DNA from: Pseudomonadota bacterium
GTDB taxonomy: Bacteria; Pseudomonadota; Alphaproteobacteria; Azospirillales; Azospirillaceae
Reading direction: 5' to 3'
Length of the DNA stretch: 9,276 nucleotides
Assembly: GCA_023412175.1 (NCBI GenBank)
Contig: JAEYOB010000510.1
Coordinates: 1 to 9,276, forward strand
Part shown: piece by piece, positions 7,293-9,276 of the stretch
Numbering within the stretch: position 1 is the stretch's first letter
How the letters are laid out: every line of letters begins with the position of its first letter
Program-made: the position numbers and the translations under genes
Notes under the pieces: generated by a model
What the model was told of the DNA's origin: nothing
Databases searched by the model: none
The model's input: the letters and a program-made list of their open reading frames with translations, nothing else

Positions 7293-7317
7293 GCCGCAAG
7301 TGCGGCAAATTGCCGCA
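7293..7317. repeat. Three-arm inverted repeat with a perfect 17-bp palindrome
   Basis: TGCGGCAA-A-TTGCCGCA (7301-7317) is a perfect palindrome with eight-base arms. Just before it lies GCCGCA (7293-7298), which also pairs with TGCGGC at 7301-7306 across a 2-nt gap. The middle arm can therefore pair with either neighbour. It lies between the stop of the 87-residue gene and the AlgI-like gene, about 190 bp upstream of the latter's start. No U tract follows on either strand, so it is not a standard terminator. A regulator-binding site or RNA hairpin is more likely. Confidence 0.5.
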
Positions 7318-7356
7318 GGCGACCGCCGGTTGGGGCGAGCCTCGGAACGTTGAGGA

Positions 7357-7620
7357 CTACTTATCGAAGCGTCGGACGTTCTCGACCATCATCGAGTACA
7401 TCTGGGTGATCAGCTCGGTCGGGCGCAGGCGGCCGAAGGGGATGTTGTCCTTGGCCCACTCGACCAGCCCGGCCGGCGGCCGGATCGGCGCCACCTCGTA
7501 GCCGGCCTTCTTGAGCGCGCTCATCACCGCCTTCGCCTGCTTGCTGTAGTCCTCGTTGAAGAAGGACTTGTCGGCGTCCTTGATCGCCTTGGCGATGATG
7601 TCTTCCAGCGGGGTCGGCAT
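7357..7620 (-). CDS. Small uncharacterised protein, 87 residues
   Basis: I do not recognise a named family. The ATG at 7620 gives an 87-residue soluble, charged protein with no signal peptide or membrane segment. It has a likely amphipathic N-terminal helix (LEDIIAKAIKDADKSFF, residues 5-21), a second helix around KQAKAVMSALKKAG (27-40), a proline-rich turn (PIRPPAG), and a C-terminal helix ending MMVENVRRFDK. The open frame extends upstream to 7743, but the extra 41 residues have a different composition and would fill the divergent promoter region, so I prefer the short form. Its ribosome site is weak. The balanced composition and codon use support a real gene. It is divergent from asd, with 137 bp between the starts. 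Confidence 0.72.
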   Translation of the reverse strand: MPTPLEDIIAKAIKDADKSFFNEDYSKQAKAVMSALKKAGYEVAPIRPPAGLVEWAKDNIPFGRLRPTELITQMYSMMVENVRRFDK

Positions 7621-7679
7621 GCGGGCAGGCAGGTCTCGGACGGAACGCGGGCGGCCACGTTTGCACAGCGCCGCGCCCG

Positions 7680-7708
7680 TTGCAATTCCGTTGGAAAGCG
7701 CATAGGTC
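7680..7708 (+). promoter_or_regulatory. Weak candidate promoter for asd
   Basis: TTGCAA (7680-7685) is followed after 17 nt by TAGGTC (7703-7708). The first box is a fair -35 and the second a poor -10 match. It lies 49 nt before the asd start and overlaps the inverted repeat at 7693-7719. It is listed because asd has no upstream cistron on its strand here and must be transcribed from this gap, but the exact site is uncertain. Confidence 0.22.
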
Positions 7709-7719
7709 AAGCGCTTTCC
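7693..7719. promoter_or_regulatory. 9-bp-arm inverted repeat in the divergent promoter gap
   Basis: GGAAAGCGC (7693-7701) and GCGCTTTCC (7711-7719) are perfect inverted arms around the 9 nt ATAGGTCAA. On the minus strand the spacer contains TTGACC (7710-7705), a possible -35 box for the 87-residue gene. On the plus strand the repeat overlaps a weak promoter candidate for asd. A dyad of this size between two divergent starts suits an operator that could affect both genes. Which protein would bind is unknown. Confidence 0.42.
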
Positions 7720-7757
7720 CCATTCAGCACCATCATCCAGCACAAGGGATTCCGGCC

Positions 7758-8777
7758 ATGGGCTACAGAGTTGCGGTCATTGGCGCCACCGGCAACGTGG
7801 GGCGCGAGATGCTGGCCACGCTCGCCGCCCGCGACTTCCCCGCCGACGAGGTGGTGGCGCTAGCGTCGGAGAAGTCGGTCGGCCGCGAGGTGTCCTACGG
7901 CGAGACCGACATCCTCAAGGTGCGCGACCTCGCCAAGTTCGACTTCAAGGGCACCGACATCGTGCTGTCGTCGCCGGGCGCCAAGGTGTCGGCGCAGTAC
8001 GCGCCCAAGGCCGCGGCGGCCGGCGCGGTGGTCATCGACAACACCTCCTACTGGCGCATGGACCCGGACGTGCCGCTGGTCGTGCCGGAGGTCAACCCGC
8101 AGGCGCTGGCCGGCTGGCGCAGGAAGGGCATCGTCGCCAACCCCAACTGCTCCACCATCCAGATGGTGGTGGCGCTGAAGCCGCTGCACGACCTCGCCAC
8201 CATCACCCGCGTGGTGGTGTCCACCTACCAGTCGGTGTCCGGCGCCGGCAAGGAGGCGATGGACGAGCTGTTCGCCCAGACCCGCGCCATCTACGTCGCC
8301 GACCCCATCGACGAGAAAATCTTCCCCAAGCAGATCGCCTTCAACGTCATCCCGCAGATCGACGTCTTCATGGACGACGGCTCCACCAAGGAAGAGTGGA
8401 AGATGGTGGTCGAGACCAAGAAGATCCTCGACCCGAAGATCCGGGTGACGGCGACCTGCGTGCGCGTGCCGGTGTTCATCGGCCATGCCGAGGCGGTCAA
8501 CGTCGAGTTCGCCGACCCGATCTCCGCCGACATGGCGCGCCGGGCGCTGCGCGACGCGCCGGGCGTGGTGGTCATGGACCGGCACGAGCCCGGCGGCTAC
8601 ATCACCCCGGTCGAGGTGGCCGGCGACGATCCGGTCTATGTCAGCCGCATCCGCGACGACCCCACGGTGGACAACGGCCTGTCCTTCTGGTGCGCCTCGG
8701 ACAATTTGCGCAAGGGTGCGGCGCTGAACGCCGTGCAGATCGCCGAGCTGCTGGTCGCCGAGCACCTGGACAAGTAA
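7758..8777 (+). CDS. asd: Aspartate-semialdehyde dehydrogenase
   Basis: This cytoplasmic enzyme reduces aspartyl-4-phosphate with NADPH to aspartate semialdehyde, the branch point for lysine/diaminopimelate, threonine and methionine. The protein has 339 residues, the usual length for the shorter Asd group. The N-terminal Rossmann domain starts with GATGNVG (9-15). The catalytic cysteine is Cys131 in NPNCST. YQSVSGAG (157-164) holds the conserved Gln158. RVPVFIGHAE (236-245) holds the catalytic His243 and a substrate-binding arginine. The ATG at 7758 has AAGGGA upstream (7744-7749) at suitable spacing. The open frame extends 26 codons further upstream, but that extension has no family resemblance. 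The gene is divergent from the 87-residue gene and convergent with the reductase that ends at 8814. It stands alone as a transcription unit here. Confidence 0.98.
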   Translation: MGYRVAVIGATGNVGREMLATLAARDFPADEVVALASEKSVGREVSYGETDILKVRDLAKFDFKGTDIVLSSPGAKVSAQYAPKAAAAGAVVIDNTSYWRMDPDVPLVVPEVNPQALAGWRRKGIVANPNCSTIQMVVALKPLHDLATITRVVVSTYQSVSGAGKEAMDELFAQTRAIYVADPIDEKIFPKQIAFNVIPQIDVFMDDGSTKEEWKMVVETKKILDPKIRVTATCVRVPVFIGHAEAVNVEFADPISADMARRALRDAPGVVVMDRHEPGGYITPVEVAGDDPVYVSRIRDDPTVDNGLSFWCASDNLRKGAALNAVQIAELLVAEHLDK

Positions 8778-8782
8778 GGGAA

Positions 8783-8811
8783 GGGGCAAGGGGCGGCTCG
8801 CCGCCCTCCCC
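8783..8811. terminator. Possible shared hairpin between convergent genes
   Basis: The 36-bp gap between the asd stop and the reductase stop holds GGGCGG (8791-8796) paired with CCGCCC (8801-8806) over a 4-nt loop. GGGG (8783-8786) and CCCC (8808-8811) can add an outer stem. There is no U tract on either strand, so it is at best a weak bidirectional terminator or a simple GC-rich hairpin. Confidence 0.3.
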
Positions 8812-8813
8812 GC

Positions 8814-9276
8814 TCAGGAGAAGAGCTGGTACAGCGCCGCGTGGTCCAGCCCGCCGTCGCCGTTCTCCACCAGCATCTCGTACAGGTCGCGGCACAGCGA
8901 CAGCGACGGCAGGTCGATGCCGGCCTCCTCGGCCAGCGCCTCGGCCTGGGAGAGGTCCTTGAGCTGCGTGGTGGCGCGCGCGCCCGGCGTGAAGTCGCCG
9001 GACACCATGCGGCCGCCGTGCAGGTCCAGGATGCGCGATTCGGCGAAGCCGCCGCGGATCGCCTCGCGCACCTTGGCCGGGTCGGCCCCGGCGGCCTTGG
9101 CCAGCGCCAGCGCCTCGGCCACCGCGCCGATGGTCAGGCCGACGATGACCTGATTGGCGGTCTTGGCGATCTGCCCGGCGCCGGCGTCGCCCACATGCGT
9201 GATACGCCGGCCCAGCGCCTGGAACAATGGCACCGCGCGCGCGAACGCCTCCGGCGTGCCGCCGGCCATGATGGTG
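8814..9276 (-). CDS. 3-hydroxyisobutyrate dehydrogenase-family reductase (C-terminal part, cut by window edge)
   Basis: This is the C-terminal half of an NAD(P)-dependent beta-hydroxyacid dehydrogenase, a family that includes 3-hydroxyisobutyrate dehydrogenase and tartronate-semialdehyde reductase (GarR/GlxR). About 153 of a likely 290-300 residues are visible. The reading frame stays open to the right edge, and the methionine at 9269 is internal (the frame reads ...TIMAGGTPEAF). The N-terminal nucleotide-binding domain lies outside. The family motif GxxGxxxKxxN appears as GDAGAGQIAKTANQ, giving the catalytic lysine and the conserved asparagine three residues on. The all-helical C-terminal domain ends GLDHAALYQLFS. 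Substrate specificity cannot be settled without the N-terminal half and close homologues. It converges on asd with a 36-bp gap. Confidence 0.9.
   Translation of the reverse strand, partial: TIMAGGTPEAFARAVPLFQALGRRITHVGDAGAGQIAKTANQVIVGLTIGAVAEALALAKAAGADPAKVREAIRGGFAESRILDLHGGRMVSGDFTPGARATTQLKDLSQAEALAEEAGIDLPSLSLCRDLYEMLVENGDGGLDHAALYQLFS

Noticed and set aside
7621..7743. Upstream extension of the 87-residue gene to 7743
   Set aside because: The added 41 residues differ in composition from the rest and would cover the whole divergent promoter region with its inverted repeat.
7680..7757. 26-codon upstream extension of asd
   Set aside because: It lacks any resemblance to Asd N-termini. 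The family's Rossmann start and a good ribosome site place the start at 7758.
7860..8789. Minus-strand open frame of 309 codons antisense to asd
   Set aside because: It is rich in His, Asp and Val, as expected from reading GC-rich codons backwards, and asd on the other strand is unmistakable.

Overview
This is a GC-rich window with ordinary, well-preserved protein-coding genes. The succinate dehydrogenase order (C-D-A-B), the GC3-heavy codon use and the protein sequences suggest an alphaproteobacterium, most likely of the Rhodospirillales/Azospirillum type. That assignment is an inference from sequence feel, not from a search. I see no rRNA, tRNA, CRISPR array, insertion sequence or phage gene.

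Layout. (1) At 1-78 there is possibly the last 21 codons of a plus-strand gene. (2) At 79-720 (minus) is a TRIC/UPF0126 (YicG-type) membrane protein. (3) At 797-4202 (minus) is the complete sdhCDAB operon for respiratory complex II. It reads from right to left, has a plausible promoter near 4304-4332 and a textbook intrinsic terminator at 740-773. (4) At 4203-4528 is an intergenic region with that promoter, a perfect 15-bp palindrome and the tail of a second terminator. (5) At 4529-7110 (minus) is a two-gene O-acetylation cassette: an AlgI-like MBOAT membrane acyltransferase followed 5 nt later by an AlgJ/AlgX-like SGNH-type partner with a DxH motif. (6) At 7111-7356 is a regulatory gap with a perfect 17-bp palindrome embedded in a three-arm repeat. 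(7) At 7357-7620 (minus) is a small uncharacterised 87-residue protein, divergent from (8) asd, aspartate-semialdehyde dehydrogenase, at 7758-8777 (plus). A 9-bp-arm inverted repeat lies in the gap between them. (9) At 8814 to the window end (minus) is the C-terminal half of a 3-hydroxyisobutyrate dehydrogenase-family reductase, convergent with asd.

How they work together. sdhCDAB is one functional unit: SdhC and SdhD form the haem b/quinone membrane anchor, SdhA carries covalent FAD and oxidises succinate, and SdhB relays electrons through three Fe-S centres. All key ligands are present. The AlgI/AlgJ-like pair probably moves acetyl groups across the inner membrane onto an extracytoplasmic polymer, but no polysaccharide biosynthesis gene is visible here, so its substrate is open. 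asd feeds the lysine/threonine/methionine/diaminopimelate branch. The small protein, the TRIC-like protein and the reductase have no evident functional link to these units.

The window looks like conserved core genome with one accessory-looking surface-modification cassette. I did not find a convincing new multi-gene system. The items most worth a second look are the orphan acetylation pair, the palindromes in the three regulatory gaps, and the terminator that separates sdhB from the TRIC-like gene.
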